From Pseudacidovorax intermedius (lineage in GTDB: Bacteria > Pseudomonadota > Gammaproteobacteria > Burkholderiales > Burkholderiaceae_C): DNA of 64,000 nucleotides. Location of the stretch: positions 158,507-222,506 of the forward strand of contig NZ_QQAV01000008.1 in the NCBI RefSeq assembly GCF_003350475.1, written 5' to 3'. The translations under genes and the position numbers were made by a program. This document shows, piece after piece, positions 37,967 to 47,041 of this stretch; the first letter of the stretch is position 1, and each line of letters begins with the position of its first letter. A model generated the notes under the pieces. The model was not told where the DNA came from and searched no databases. It saw only the letters and a program-made list of their open reading frames with translations.

Positions 37967-38665
37967 ATGAATGAAAGAACTGCCGGCGCGGTGGCGCGGG
38001 CGTTGCCGTGGCTGGTGCTGGCAGCCGCGCTCGCGGGCTGTGCACCCAGCCGCGTTGCGTGGCGCAACTTGTCGCCGCAGGACGAGGAGCAATGGAGCCG
38101 CCAGCAGAAGCTGCAGCAGCAGCCCGACTGCAGCGTCGCGCTGTGGGGCGATTCCATCCTGCATGGCGCCCACAACGGCGCCCATCGGCTGGCCGAGCCG
38201 CCGGCCGCCATCCTCAAGCGCCTGCGACCGCTCTATGGAGTGGAGGACAACTCGGTGCCCGGCGACAGCGCCTATGCGCGCCAGCCGCAGTTCGAACGGC
38301 TCACACTGCGGGCCCGCATCGTGGTGCTGCAGTACGGCATCAACGATGCCGGCCACCACTATCCCTACGAGCCCTCATTCCGGGCGATGGTGGCGCATGT
38401 GAAGGCCCAGGGGCGCACGCCGCTCATCACCGGGCTGTCGCGGGTGATCGGCGGAATGGCAGGCCGCGACGAGAACGACGCCATCGCCCGCCGCATCGCT
38501 GCCGAGACCGGGAGCGTGTTCGCCGACTGGGGCGCGGTGCACTTCGATCCGGCCGACATGGCCGACGGCGTGCACCCGGGGCCGCGCTATGCCGAGCGGC
38601 TGACGGCGCAACTGGCGAAGGCGATGGACCGCGTGGCGCCCGAGTGCGCCGCGCCCGGCGTCTGA
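37967..38665 (+). CDS. SGNH/GDSL hydrolase lipoprotein
   Basis: 232 aa. Signal peptide with lipobox AALAGC (Cys near residue 25) suggests a lipid-anchored periplasmic or surface protein. The SGNH blocks are recognisable: block I VALWGDSILHG (nucleophile Ser), block III with QYGINDAGH (Asn), and block V DGVHP (Asp and His). Such enzymes act as lipases, esterases or on acetylated glycans. An AGGGAGTAGGG stretch precedes the ATG. Stands alone, with a 179 bp upstream gap that may hold its promoter though no clear boxes are seen. Confidence 0.85.
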   Translation: MNERTAGAVARALPWLVLAAALAGCAPSRVAWRNLSPQDEEQWSRQQKLQQQPDCSVALWGDSILHGAHNGAHRLAEPPAAILKRLRPLYGVEDNSVPGDSAYARQPQFERLTLRARIVVLQYGINDAGHHYPYEPSFRAMVAHVKAQGRTPLITGLSRVIGGMAGRDENDAIARRIAAETGSVFADWGAVHFDPADMADGVHPGPRYAERLTAQLAKAMDRVAPECAAPGV

Positions 38666-38697
38666 GGAAGCCCTCGCGACCCAACCGCGCCAGGCGA

Positions 38698-41600
38698 TCA
38701 GGCCGCTACGAGCTCCGCCGGCCGCTGGCTGCGCAGCCAGCGCTCCAGTTCGGCGGGCGGCATCGGCCGGCCGAAGTGGAAGCCCTGCAGTTCGTCGCAG
38801 CGCGCGGCATGCAGCATCTGCGCATGCTCGGGCCGCTCCACGCCTTCGGCCACCACCCGCAGGCCCAGCGTGTGGCCCAGGCCGATGATGGCCCGCGCGA
38901 TGGCCAGCTGCGCCGGGTCCTCCAGCATCTGCTGGACGAAGGAGCGGTCGATCTTGAGCTTGTCGATGGGGAAGCGGTTGAGGTAGTTGAGGTTCGAGTA
39001 GCCCGTGCCGAAGTCGTCGATGGACAGCGTCAGCCCCAGGGCCTTGAGCGCGTGCAGCTGGGCCATGGTCTCCTCGGCCGTCTCCATCAGCGTGGACTCG
39101 GTCAGTTCCACCTCCAGGTGGGCCGGATTGACCTGGTGGCGAGCCAGTGCCGCGCGCAGCACTTCGGGCACGCCGCTGGTGCGCAGCTGCACGGCCGACA
39201 TGTTGAGCGAGACGGTGAGCTCGCCCAGGCCGGAGCGTCGCCAGGCATCGTGCTGGGCGCAGGCCTGCTGGATCACCCAGTCGCCGAGCGCCACGATCTG
39301 TCCGCTTTCCTCCGCGATGGGAATGAACTCGGCCGGCGGAACGGCGCCCAGCTCGGGGCTGTGCCAGCGCAGCAGCGCCTCCACACCGATGGTGCGGCCC
39401 GAGCCTGCCTCGATGCGCGGTTGGTAGGCCAGCCACAGCTCGCCGCGCTCGATGGCGTGGCGCAGGCAGGACTCGACCTGCTGGCGCTGTTGCGCACGGG
39501 CGTTCATGGCCGGCGTGAAGAAGCGGGCGGTGTCGCGGCCGCTGGACTTGCTGTCGTACATCGCCATGTCGGCATGCCGCATCAGCGTGTCGATGTCGGC
39601 GCCGTCTTCCGGGTACATGGCCATGCCCACGCTGCACGAGACGTAAAGGCGCGAGCCGTGCACCTCGTGCGGCTCGCGCACGGCGGGCAGGATGCGCTGC
39701 TCTACCACCGCGGCCAGGTCGTCGCTGCCGCGCACACCGTCGAGGATGACCATGAACTCGTCGCCGCCCAGGCGGCTGACCGTGTCCACGGGCCGCACCG
39801 AGTCGGCAAAGCGCTGCGCCACCGAGCGCAACAGTGCATCGCCCACATGGTGGCCCAGCGAATCGTTGATGTTCTTGAAGCGGTCCAGGTCGATGAAGAG
39901 CACGCCCACGCCGCGGCCGGCGGACTGCGCCCGGTCGATGGCCTCGCGCAGCCGCTCGGCACACAGGGAGCGGTTGGGCAGGCCGGTGAGCACGTCGTGC
40001 AGCGCCAGGTAGCGGATGCGCTCCTCGCTGCGCTTGCGGTCGCTGATGTCGATGGAGGTGAAGATGTAGTGCGAGATGCGGTCCGGCCCGTCGCGCACCA
40101 CGCTGGCCACGATCCAGGCCGGGTAGGCATGGCCGTCGCGGCGGCGCATCAGCACCTCGCCCTGCCAGGCGCCGCGCTTGTCCAGCGCCGGCCACAGCGT
40201 GCGCAGGTGGGCGCCGTCGTCGGCCAGCAGCAGGGCCGGGCTCTGGCCGACCAGGTCGGCCAGGTCGTGCCCGGTGCCGCGGCACAGCGCGTTGTTCACG
40301 GTGATGATGTCGTGCTCGGCATTGATGATCAGGATGCCTTCGGACGAGGCCTCGAACACCTTGGCCCACAGCTTGAGACGCTGCTCCATGTGCTTGAGCT
40401 GGTTGATCGGCGTGAAGGCGGTGAGCATCGCCTCCTGGCCCTGGTAGTGGATCAACCGGGCCGACAGCACCGCCCAGCCCGGGGCGCCGCCGCCCTGCCA
40501 GCGCACCTCGAATTCGTCGACGGCGCGGCGGTCGGCCAGCTGCTGGAAGAAGCGGGCGCGCACGCCCGGCTCCAGCCCCTGGGCCCACGGATCCTGCGAG
40601 CGGCCGCCCAGCCAGGCCTGCGCCGGCGCATTGGCGTTGAGCACCTCGTGGCCCGGGATGGCCGTGACCATCAGCGGGATCGGGATCGATTCGACCAGCT
40701 CGCGCTGGGCATCCGCCGCCCGCGCCGAGGCCGCCAGCTCCTGCTGGATGCGGCGCTCGCGGTCGAGCTGGGCCAGCATGTCGTTGAAGCCCACCACCAG
40801 GCGGCCGATCTCGTCGTTGCTGTGCCAGCTGGCGCGCAGCGTGTGGTCGCCGGTGCGGCGCACCGTGTCCACCACGTCCGACAGGCGGCGCAGCGGCTTG
40901 GAGATCTGCCGTGCCACATAGAACACTGCGCTCAGGATCAAGAGCAGCAGGAACAGCGCCGTGCCCAGGTGCAGCCACATGCGGGTGAAGAAGCCGTGTT
41001 CGCGCACGGCGAGCAGCGTACTCATCTCGCGGCTGGTGGCGCTCCAGGCCTCGTCCAGCCGGGCGAACAGCGCCTGCTGGGCGGGGTCGAAGGCGGCCAG
41101 CGGTGCGCTGTCCTGCTCCTGGGCCGCGCGGGCAGCGCGGCGGAAGTCCTCGATGGCGGACAGCAGCCGGCCGCGGGAAGCATCCAGCGCGCCGGCCAGC
41201 GGACCCCGCGCGGCGGCGAAGGCCTCGCCGTAGTCGCTGCGGATGGCGGCGGCCACGGTGTCGAGCCGGCCCTCCAGGATGAAGAAGCGCGTGTTCGATT
41301 CCGTCCGCTCCAGGGGCGTGCGGGTCTGGCGATGGGCGACGAGCTGGCTGCGCATGGCCGCGCCCAGCTCCATCAGCTCCGGAAAGCGCAGCAGCAGCAG
41401 CGACATGGTGTAGTAGCTGTCCAGGTCCGGATCGAGGATCAGGTTGGACTGGTTGCCCACGCGCGTGACCAGCGCCCGGCCGCTCTCCAGTGCCGCCCGG
41501 GCCGCGGCGTCGCGCTCGGGCTGCGGCGCCCGCCGCCAGGCCTGGGCGTCATGGCGGAAGTGGCGACTGGCCTCGGCGCTCTGCATGCCTTCGCCCCAGT

Positions 41601-41859
41601 GCCGCTCGACGCGCGCCAGCGTGGCGTCGTCCGCCGCCCGCGCGCCCTGCCAGCCGGCCAGCGCCATCAGGGTGGGCCGCACGCCGTCGATGTAGGCCGT
41701 GCCTGCGGCTTCCTTGCGGCCGAAATCGATGGCGATGAACTTCTCGTTGATCAGGATGCCGCTGATGAAGATCACCGCCGTGAGGTCCAGCAGATAGATC
41801 ACCAGGAGCTTGCGGCCGACGCTGAGCCGTCCGAGGCGGCGCGAAAGAAAGTTCAACAT
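38698..41859 (-). CDS. Membrane GGDEF-EAL protein with HAMP and PAS domains
   Basis: 1053 aa cyclic-di-GMP enzyme. First membrane helix at residues about 18-40, a periplasmic sensor region to about 290, a second helix at 291-313, HAMP to about 366, two PAS-like domains with a PAC tail to about 590, GGDEF domain with intact RLGGDEFMV near residue 698, and EAL domain with VEALLRWH near 826 plus DDFGTGYSNL. Both catalytic motifs are intact, so synthesis, breakdown or both are possible. Start MLNFLSRRLGRL chosen over the in-frame 41925 start. No partner gene in an operon. Confidence 0.92.
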   Translation of the reverse strand: MLNFLSRRLGRLSVGRKLLVIYLLDLTAVIFISGILINEKFIAIDFGRKEAAGTAYIDGVRPTLMALAGWQGARAADDATLARVERHWGEGMQSAEASRHFRHDAQAWRRAPQPERDAAARAALESGRALVTRVGNQSNLILDPDLDSYYTMSLLLLRFPELMELGAAMRSQLVAHRQTRTPLERTESNTRFFILEGRLDTVAAAIRSDYGEAFAAARGPLAGALDASRGRLLSAIEDFRRAARAAQEQDSAPLAAFDPAQQALFARLDEAWSATSREMSTLLAVREHGFFTRMWLHLGTALFLLLLILSAVFYVARQISKPLRRLSDVVDTVRRTGDHTLRASWHSNDEIGRLVVGFNDMLAQLDRERRIQQELAASARAADAQRELVESIPIPLMVTAIPGHEVLNANAPAQAWLGGRSQDPWAQGLEPGVRARFFQQLADRRAVDEFEVRWQGGGAPGWAVLSARLIHYQGQEAMLTAFTPINQLKHMEQRLKLWAKVFEASSEGILIINAEHDIITVNNALCRGTGHDLADLVGQSPALLLADDGAHLRTLWPALDKRGAWQGEVLMRRRDGHAYPAWIVASVVRDGPDRISHYIFTSIDISDRKRSEERIRYLALHDVLTGLPNRSLCAERLREAIDRAQSAGRGVGVLFIDLDRFKNINDSLGHHVGDALLRSVAQRFADSVRPVDTVSRLGGDEFMVILDGVRGSDDLAAVVEQRILPAVREPHEVHGSRLYVSCSVGMAMYPEDGADIDTLMRHADMAMYDSKSSGRDTARFFTPAMNARAQQRQQVESCLRHAIERGELWLAYQPRIEAGSGRTIGVEALLRWHSPELGAVPPAEFIPIAEESGQIVALGDWVIQQACAQHDAWRRSGLGELTVSLNMSAVQLRTSGVPEVLRAALARHQVNPAHLEVELTESTLMETAEETMAQLHALKALGLTLSIDDFGTGYSNLNYLNRFPIDKLKIDRSFVQQMLEDPAQLAIARAIIGLGHTLGLRVVAEGVERPEHAQMLHAARCDELQGFHFGRPMPPAELERWLRSQRPAELVAA

Positions 41860-41966
41860 GAGGGATGCTTTTGGACACAATTTCTTGCAAATTGCGTGCC
41901 GCGACCTTGCCCCATGCTGGTGCATCGCCGACGCCCGGTTGCATCACCGGGCACCCGAGGGACGTG

Positions 41967-42689
41967 TCAGCGCGACATGTACAGCTGCGGATCGACCGCC
42001 ACACCCTGGCGTCGGATCTCGAAGTGCAGGCGGCTTTCTTCGCCCGCATCGCCGTCGTCGATCTCGGCGATCACCTCGCCCTGGCGGACCATCTGCTGCT
42101 CACGCACGCGGATGTTGCGCACATGGGCATAGGCGCTGATCACTTGGCCGCCGTGTTCCACGATCACCGTGCGGCCGTAGCCCGCCAGCTCGGTGCCCAC
42201 GAACGCCACCTTGCCGTCGGCGGCCACGGCCACCGGATCGCCGGCATGGCCGGCGATGTCGACGCCCTTGTTCTGCTCGCCATCGAAGGCCTGGAGCACG
42301 GCGCCGGGTGCTGGCGCGGCGAAACGCGGCATCTCGCCGGGCGCGGCGCTCAGGGCGGCAGCGCCGGCCGCGGCCGGGGCGGCGCGGCGGGCGACCGAAC
42401 GGCCTTTCTTGCCGGGGGCTGGACGGCCCCGCGCGCTCGTCCCGCGGGTGGCCTGCGCGGGTTTGGCCCGCCCGGCGCTGCGTGCCGGCGCGGCCTGTCT
42501 GGACTTGGAGGCGGCCGGCTTGGAAGCGGCGGGTTTCGCCGATTTGGCCGGCGTGTGGCTGGCCGGGGCGGCCATGGCGAGGCTGGCCGCGAGCATCAGG
42601 CTGCCGCCCAGCAGGGCGGCCCAGCCCGCCGATGGCGGGCGCGTTGGCCGCGGGCGGCGCCGCAGCAGCAGGGAAATGGGATTGAACAT
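41967..42689 (-). CDS. NlpD/EnvC-like LytM-domain protein, probably a catalytically inactive amidase activator
   Basis: 240 aa. N-terminal membrane or signal segment (residues about 20-41), a Lys/Ala/Pro-rich linker to about 120, and a C-terminal M23/LytM domain. The first zinc-binding His is replaced: NKGVDIAG where active enzymes have HxGxD, as in E. coli NlpD. The later HVRNIRV and RLHFEIRR segments are kept. Degenerate LytM proteins activate cell-wall amidases during division. It lacks the LysM domain of NlpD. Function assigned by analogy. Confidence 0.8.
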   Translation of the reverse strand: MFNPISLLLRRRPRPTRPPSAGWAALLGGSLMLAASLAMAAPASHTPAKSAKPAASKPAASKSRQAAPARSAGRAKPAQATRGTSARGRPAPGKKGRSVARRAAPAAAGAAALSAAPGEMPRFAAPAPGAVLQAFDGEQNKGVDIAGHAGDPVAVAADGKVAFVGTELAGYGRTVIVEHGGQVISAYAHVRNIRVREQQMVRQGEVIAEIDDGDAGEESRLHFEIRRQGVAVDPQLYMSR

Positions 42690-42778
42690 GGGGCGCTTGG
42701 AGCGATTGGCGGGCCGAGGGTTCAGCGCCGCAGGGTGCGGAGGTGTGCGCGAAGCATGCCGGAGGGGAGTTCAGGCGC

Positions 42779-44527
42779 TCAGGCGGAGGCGCCAGCGACC
42801 TGCGCCGCCAGCGCCGGGTGCCGCGCCAGCACGGCATCGCGCGGGCCTGCATCGGCCACACGCCCCGCCTCCATGAGAACGACCGTGTCGAAGCGGCCGA
42901 GCAGGGCCAGCCGGTGGATGGAGGCGACCACGCAGGCCTGGGGGAAGGCGGCCGAGAGCCGCTCGAGCACCTGGGCCTCGGTCGCGGCGTCGAGGGCGCT
43001 GGTCGGTTCGTCCAGCAACAGCAGCGAACTGCCGGCAGCGGCCAGGGCGCCGCGCGCCAGGGCCAGGCGCTGCCGCTGGCCTCCGGAAAGATTGAAGCCG
43101 CGCTCGGTGAGCGGACTGTCCAGGCCCTGCGGCAGGCGCGCCAGCACTTCGTCGAAGGCGCTGGCGGTGGCTGCCGCCTGCAGGTCGGCATCGGGCCGGT
43201 CTTCGCCAAAGTCCAGGTTCTCGCGCACGCTGGCCTCGAAGACCTCGGCCTCCTGCGGGATCAGGGTGGCCATCTGGCGCAGGCTGGCCCAATCGGCCGG
43301 GCGGCCGTCCAGCAGCAGCGATCCCGCCTGGGGCGCGTACAGCCCGGCCAGCACGCGCAGCAGCGTGCTCTTGCCGCCCCCGCTGGGGCCGACGAGCGCG
43401 ACCCGGCTGCCGCGCCGCAACTGCAGGTCGATGCCCTGCAGGCCATGGCCGCGGCTGCCATCGGCATAGCGCCATTGCATCGCCTCCAGCGAAAGCGTCG
43501 CCCAGGCGGCTTGCCTGTCCACCGGCGGCACGGGTTGCGATGGATCGCCCGGCGCAGCCCAGATGGGGGCCGCACTGCCCCAGTCGGTGTGCATGCGCGC
43601 GAAGCTCTGGAAGTTGGCCGCCATGGAGCCCACGACGGACGCGGCCTGCTGCGCGTACTGGTAGATCATGAACACGGTGCCCAGCATCACCGGCTGGCCG
43701 GGGACGCGGTTCTGCCACACGTATTCCATGACCAGCGCCCAGGTCAGGCCCAGGCCCAGCAGGTCGACGGTGAACCACTTGCCTTCGTTCACGACCACGG
43801 CCCGCTTCAGCGGCGCCGACACCGCGCCCATGCGCCGCCCGAGCAGCCGGCGCGAGGCGGCCTGCAGCCGCAGCCCGATCACCGTGCCGGCATTGCCGAT
43901 GAAATCGAACAGGGCGGCGGCATAGCGCCGGTCGGCGTCGTTCTCGGCGCGGGCGAGCTGCATCAGCGTGCGGTCGAAACGCACGATGACGACCGCGATG
44001 GCGACGAAGCCCACCAGCGCGATCAGCCCGCTGGCCGGCGCCAGCAGCGCCAGGGCCACCAGCGGGCCGATGAAGCTGAAGGCGTTCTGCACGTAGACGA
44101 ACTGGTTCTGGGTGAAGTCCGACAGCGCGCGGCTGGCCTGGTGCACGCGGTGCTGCAGTTCGCCGGAATGGTGGCCGTCGCGCCACACCAGCGGCGCGGC
44201 GGCGATGCGGGCATAGAGCTGGTCGGCCACCCGCTCGCGCACGCGCAGGCCCACGTTGCGCTCCAGCACGCGGCCGGGGCCGTGCAGCATCCACGAGACG
44301 AGGTAGATGGCCAGCAGCAGCAGGATCCAGCGGCCCGAGCCGGCGATGTCGCCGCGCTGCAGCGTGTCGATGGCGCGACCGGCCAGCCAGGGCAGGGTCA
44401 GGCGGATGAGCTGCGAGGCCGAGATGAGCGTCGTCGCGCCCACCAGGTGCGTGCGCACGCCCGAGGCATGGCACCACAGCGCCTGGTAGAGCTCGCGGAC
44501 CGCATGGGCGGGAGACGACGTCGCCAT
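42779..44527 (-). CDS. ABC transporter, fused permease and ATPase
   Basis: 582 aa half-size exporter (ABCB/MsbA-like). N-terminal transmembrane domain with six predicted helices across residues about 25-310, then a nucleotide-binding domain with Walker A GPSGGGKST (near residue 388), signature LSGGQRQRLALARGAL (near 485) and Walker B LLLLDEPTSALD (near 510). Forms a homodimer or pairs with another half transporter not encoded here. Neighbours do not reveal the substrate. Confidence 0.9.
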   Translation of the reverse strand: MATSSPAHAVRELYQALWCHASGVRTHLVGATTLISASQLIRLTLPWLAGRAIDTLQRGDIAGSGRWILLLLAIYLVSWMLHGPGRVLERNVGLRVRERVADQLYARIAAAPLVWRDGHHSGELQHRVHQASRALSDFTQNQFVYVQNAFSFIGPLVALALLAPASGLIALVGFVAIAVVIVRFDRTLMQLARAENDADRRYAAALFDFIGNAGTVIGLRLQAASRRLLGRRMGAVSAPLKRAVVVNEGKWFTVDLLGLGLTWALVMEYVWQNRVPGQPVMLGTVFMIYQYAQQAASVVGSMAANFQSFARMHTDWGSAAPIWAAPGDPSQPVPPVDRQAAWATLSLEAMQWRYADGSRGHGLQGIDLQLRRGSRVALVGPSGGGKSTLLRVLAGLYAPQAGSLLLDGRPADWASLRQMATLIPQEAEVFEASVRENLDFGEDRPDADLQAAATASAFDEVLARLPQGLDSPLTERGFNLSGGQRQRLALARGALAAAGSSLLLLDEPTSALDAATEAQVLERLSAAFPQACVVASIHRLALLGRFDTVVLMEAGRVADAGPRDAVLARHPALAAQVAGASA

Positions 44528-44539
44528 CGCCGCGCGGCC

Positions 44540-45019
44540 TTACTTGAGCGGGATGGGCGTGCCGCGGTCGACCGGCACGGCGGTGACCGCATTGGTGGGC
44601 GAGCCGTCGATCAGCTTGTCGGAATAGGTGAGGTAGACCAGCGTGTTGCGCTTGGCATCGACCATGCGCACCACGCGCAGCCGCTTGAACAGGATCGACT
44701 GCCGCTCGCTGTAGACCTCTTCCTGCTGCGGCAGGGGATTGGCGATGGCGATGGGCCCGACCTGGCGGCAGGCGATGGAGGCCTCGGCCTTGTCCTCGGC
44801 CAGGCCCACGGCGCCCGACAGGCCGCCGGTCTTCGCCCGCGAGACATAGCAGGTCACGCCCGTGACCTTCGGATCGTCATAGGCCTCCACCACCACCTTG
44901 TGGTCGGGGCCGATGAGCTTGAAGGCGGTGCTGACCTCGCCGACCTTGCTGTTCTGGGCCTGGGCCACGCCGGCGGCGGCAGCCAGCAGCAGCGGCAGGA
45001 GCAGCGGTGCGCGCATCAT
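44540..45019 (-). CDS. creA: CreA family periplasmic protein
   Basis: 159 aa. A signal peptide ending near GVAQAQ precedes the CreA domain ([26 protein letters not shown], then [16 protein letters not shown], and SRQS-like [14 protein letters not shown]). CreA is conserved but has no established biochemical role. Two Met codons adjoin at 45019 and 45016. The upstream NUDIX gene ends inside this start region, overlapping by four bases. Confidence 0.9.
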   Translation of the reverse strand: MMRAPLLLPLLLAAAAGVAQAQNSKVGEVSTAFKLIGPDHKVVVEAYDDPKVTGVTCYVSRAKTGGLSGAVGLAEDKAEASIACRQVGPIAIANPLPQQEEVYSERQSILFKRLRVVRMVDAKRNTLVYLTYSDKLIDGSPTNAVTAVPVDRGTPIPLK

Positions 45020-45564
45020 TGGATGTCCAGCGTGTGGAACTGGAAGCGGCCGGCGCGCCGGTCCTCGAAGAAGCAGCGCAGCGCCTCGCGCACGGTGCGG
45101 AAGGCGATCTCGTCCCAGGGGATCTCGTCTTCCTCGAACAGCCTGGCTTCGATGGTCTCGTGGCCAGGGTCGAAGCGATCACTCTGCAGCTCGGCCAGGT
45201 AGAACAGGTGGACCTGGCCGACGCGCATCACGTTCATGAGGGCGAAGAGCTCGCCCATCCTGAACTGGGCCCCGGCCTCCTCGACCGTCTCGCGCGCGGC
45301 GCCGTCGGCGGTGGTCTCGCCCAGCTCCATGAAGCCGGCCGGCAGTGTCCACTTGCCCCAGCGCGGCTCGATGTTGCGCTTGCACAGCAGTACGCGCGTG
45401 CCCAGCACCGGCACCGTGCCCACCACGTTCAGCGGGTTCTCGTAGTGGATAGTGCCGCAGGCCGGACAGACGGCGCGCTCGCGCGTGTCGCCGTCGTCGG
45501 GCACGCGGTAGACCACCGCGGTGCCGCAGGCCTTGCAGTGCTTGATGCGGGGTCGCTCGAACAT
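45016..45564 (-). CDS. NUDIX hydrolase with N-terminal zinc ribbon
   Basis: 182 aa. Two Cys pairs (KHCKACG near residues 9-15 and VCPACG near 33-38) form a zinc ribbon like that of NADH pyrophosphatases. The NUDIX box [23 protein letters not shown] is nearly canonical (Gx5Ex7REUxEExGU) near residues 77-99. Hydrolyses a nucleoside diphosphate-linked substrate in the cytoplasm. The exact substrate is unknown. Overlaps creA by four bases. Confidence 0.9.
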   Translation of the reverse strand: MFERPRIKHCKACGTAVVYRVPDDGDTRERAVCPACGTIHYENPLNVVGTVPVLGTRVLLCKRNIEPRWGKWTLPAGFMELGETTADGAARETVEEAGAQFRMGELFALMNVMRVGQVHLFYLAELQSDRFDPGHETIEARLFEEDEIPWDEIAFRTVREALRCFFEDRRAGRFQFHTLDIQ

Positions 45565-45589
45565 GGGGCGCCGGCTCCTCGGTGGCCGA

Positions 45590-46294
45590 TCAGGCGATGC
45601 GGACCGACAGGCGCGGCAGGCCGGCCACCTCGCCCTCCAGCAGGTCGCCCTTCACGACCGCGGCCACGCCCTCGGGCGTGCCGGTATAGATCAGGTCGCC
45701 GGGCTGCAGCTCCCAGGCGGCCGACAGGTGCTCGATGGTCTCGGCGATGTTCCAGATCAGCTGGCTCACGTTGCTGCGCTGGCGGTCGGTGCCGTTGACC
45801 TGCAGCGAGATCGCGGCCTTCTCGATGTCGCCGGCCTCGGCCTTGGGCACGATCGGGCCGATGGGCGCGCTCTGCTCGAAGCTCTTGCCGATGTCCCAGG
45901 GGCGGCCCTGCTTCTTCATGTCGTTCTGCAGGTCGCGGCGGGTCATGTCCAGGCCCACGGCGTAGCCGAAGATGTGCTTGTGGGCGTCGGCGGCGGCGAT
46001 GTTCTTGCCGCCGGTGCCGATGGCCACCACCAGCTCGATCTCGTGGTGCAGGTTCTTGGTCAGCGTGGGGTAAGCCGCGGTGCCGGTGGTGCCGGCATCG
46101 ACCACCACGGCCGCATCGGCCGGCTTCATGAAGAAGAAGGGCGGCTCGCGGCCGGTGAAGCCCATCTCCTTGGCGTGCTCCTCGTAGTTGCGACCGACGC
46201 AGTAGATGCGATGGATCGGGAAGCGCGCGGCGCCGCCCGCCACGGGAACCGACACCACCGGTGCCGGCGCAAAGACGAAATCCTGGGAAGCCAT
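45590..46294 (-). CDS. Fumarylacetoacetate hydrolase family protein, fumarylpyruvate hydrolase-like
   Basis: 234 aa single-domain FAH enzyme. Metal-binding acidic residues lie in HHEIELVV (around residue 84) and GYAVGLDMTRRDLQ (around residue 111). The N-terminal VGRNYEEHAKEM and C-terminal YTGTPEGVA match the family. It is divergent from a zeta-class GST, the pairing of maleylpyruvate isomerase and fumarylpyruvate hydrolase in gentisate breakdown. The ring-cleaving dioxygenase is not in the window. Other acylpyruvate substrates remain possible. Confidence 0.88.
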   Translation of the reverse strand: MASQDFVFAPAPVVSVPVAGGAARFPIHRIYCVGRNYEEHAKEMGFTGREPPFFFMKPADAAVVVDAGTTGTAAYPTLTKNLHHEIELVVAIGTGGKNIAAADAHKHIFGYAVGLDMTRRDLQNDMKKQGRPWDIGKSFEQSAPIGPIVPKAEAGDIEKAAISLQVNGTDRQRSNVSQLIWNIAETIEHLSAAWELQPGDLIYTGTPEGVAAVVKGDLLEGEVAGLPRLSVRIA

Positions 46295-46371
46295 GGAGAC
46301 TGCTCTTGGGAGGGTTGGAGGAAGGGAAGGGCGAGTGTGCCAGAGGCGGCGCCGTCGTATGCTCGGCGACC

Positions 46372-47013
46372 ATGATCAAGCTGCACAACTACTTTCGCTC
46401 CTCGGCCTCCTTCCGCGTGCGCATCGCCCTGCAGCTCAAGGGCCTGGCCTACGACTACGTGCCGGTGCACATCGCCCGCGGCGACCACAAGACCGCGCCG
46501 TATTCGCAACTGTCGGCCGACCAGCTGGTGCCGCTGCTGGAGACGGACGACGGCCAGCGCTTTTCGCAGTCCATGGCGATCATCGAGTACCTGGACGAGC
46601 TGCATCCCGAGCCGGCCCTGCTGCCGCGCGACGCGGCCGCCCGCGCCCACGTGCGCGCGCTGGCGCAGTCCATCGCCTGCGAGATCCATCCGCTGAACAA
46701 CCTGCGCGTGCTCAAGTACCTGGTGCGCGAGCTCAAGCTGAGCGAAGAGGCCAAGAACGACTGGTACCGCCACTGGGTGCGCGACGGGCTGTTGGCTTTC
46801 GAACGCCAGCTGGCCGCCTCACCCGAGGGCCGCTTCTGCTGGGGCGACACGCCCACGCTGGCCGACTGCTGCCTGGTGCCGCAGATCTTCAACGCCCGCC
46901 GGTTCGACAGCGACCTGTCGGGCCTGCCGCGCACCATGGCCGCGTACGACGCCTGCATGGAACTGCCGGCCTTCCAGGCGGCGCAGCCTTCGCAATGTCC
47001 CGACGCGGAATGA
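46372..47013 (+). CDS. maiA: Zeta-class GST, maleylacetoacetate/maleylpyruvate isomerase
   Basis: 213 aa. The zeta-class signature SSASFRVRIAL at residues about 10-20 carries the catalytic Ser/Cys motif, followed by QLVPLLETDDG, SQSMAIIEYLDE and a C-terminal helical domain (IHPLNNLRVLKYL). Isomerises maleylacetoacetate or maleylpyruvate to the fumaryl form using glutathione. Divergent from the FAH gene across a 77 bp gap, supporting joint use in aromatic acid catabolism. Confidence 0.88.
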   Translation: MIKLHNYFRSSASFRVRIALQLKGLAYDYVPVHIARGDHKTAPYSQLSADQLVPLLETDDGQRFSQSMAIIEYLDELHPEPALLPRDAAARAHVRALAQSIACEIHPLNNLRVLKYLVRELKLSEEAKNDWYRHWVRDGLLAFERQLAASPEGRFCWGDTPTLADCCLVPQIFNARRFDSDLSGLPRTMAAYDACMELPAFQAAQPSQCPDAE

Positions 47014-47041
47014 GCCTCGGATCGATGGCCGGAGCGCGGGC

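Noticed and set aside
38008..42132. Open frame of 1374 codons on the + strand
   Set aside because: Antisense to the GGDEF-EAL gene and out of frame with the SGNH gene; low-complexity translation without motifs.
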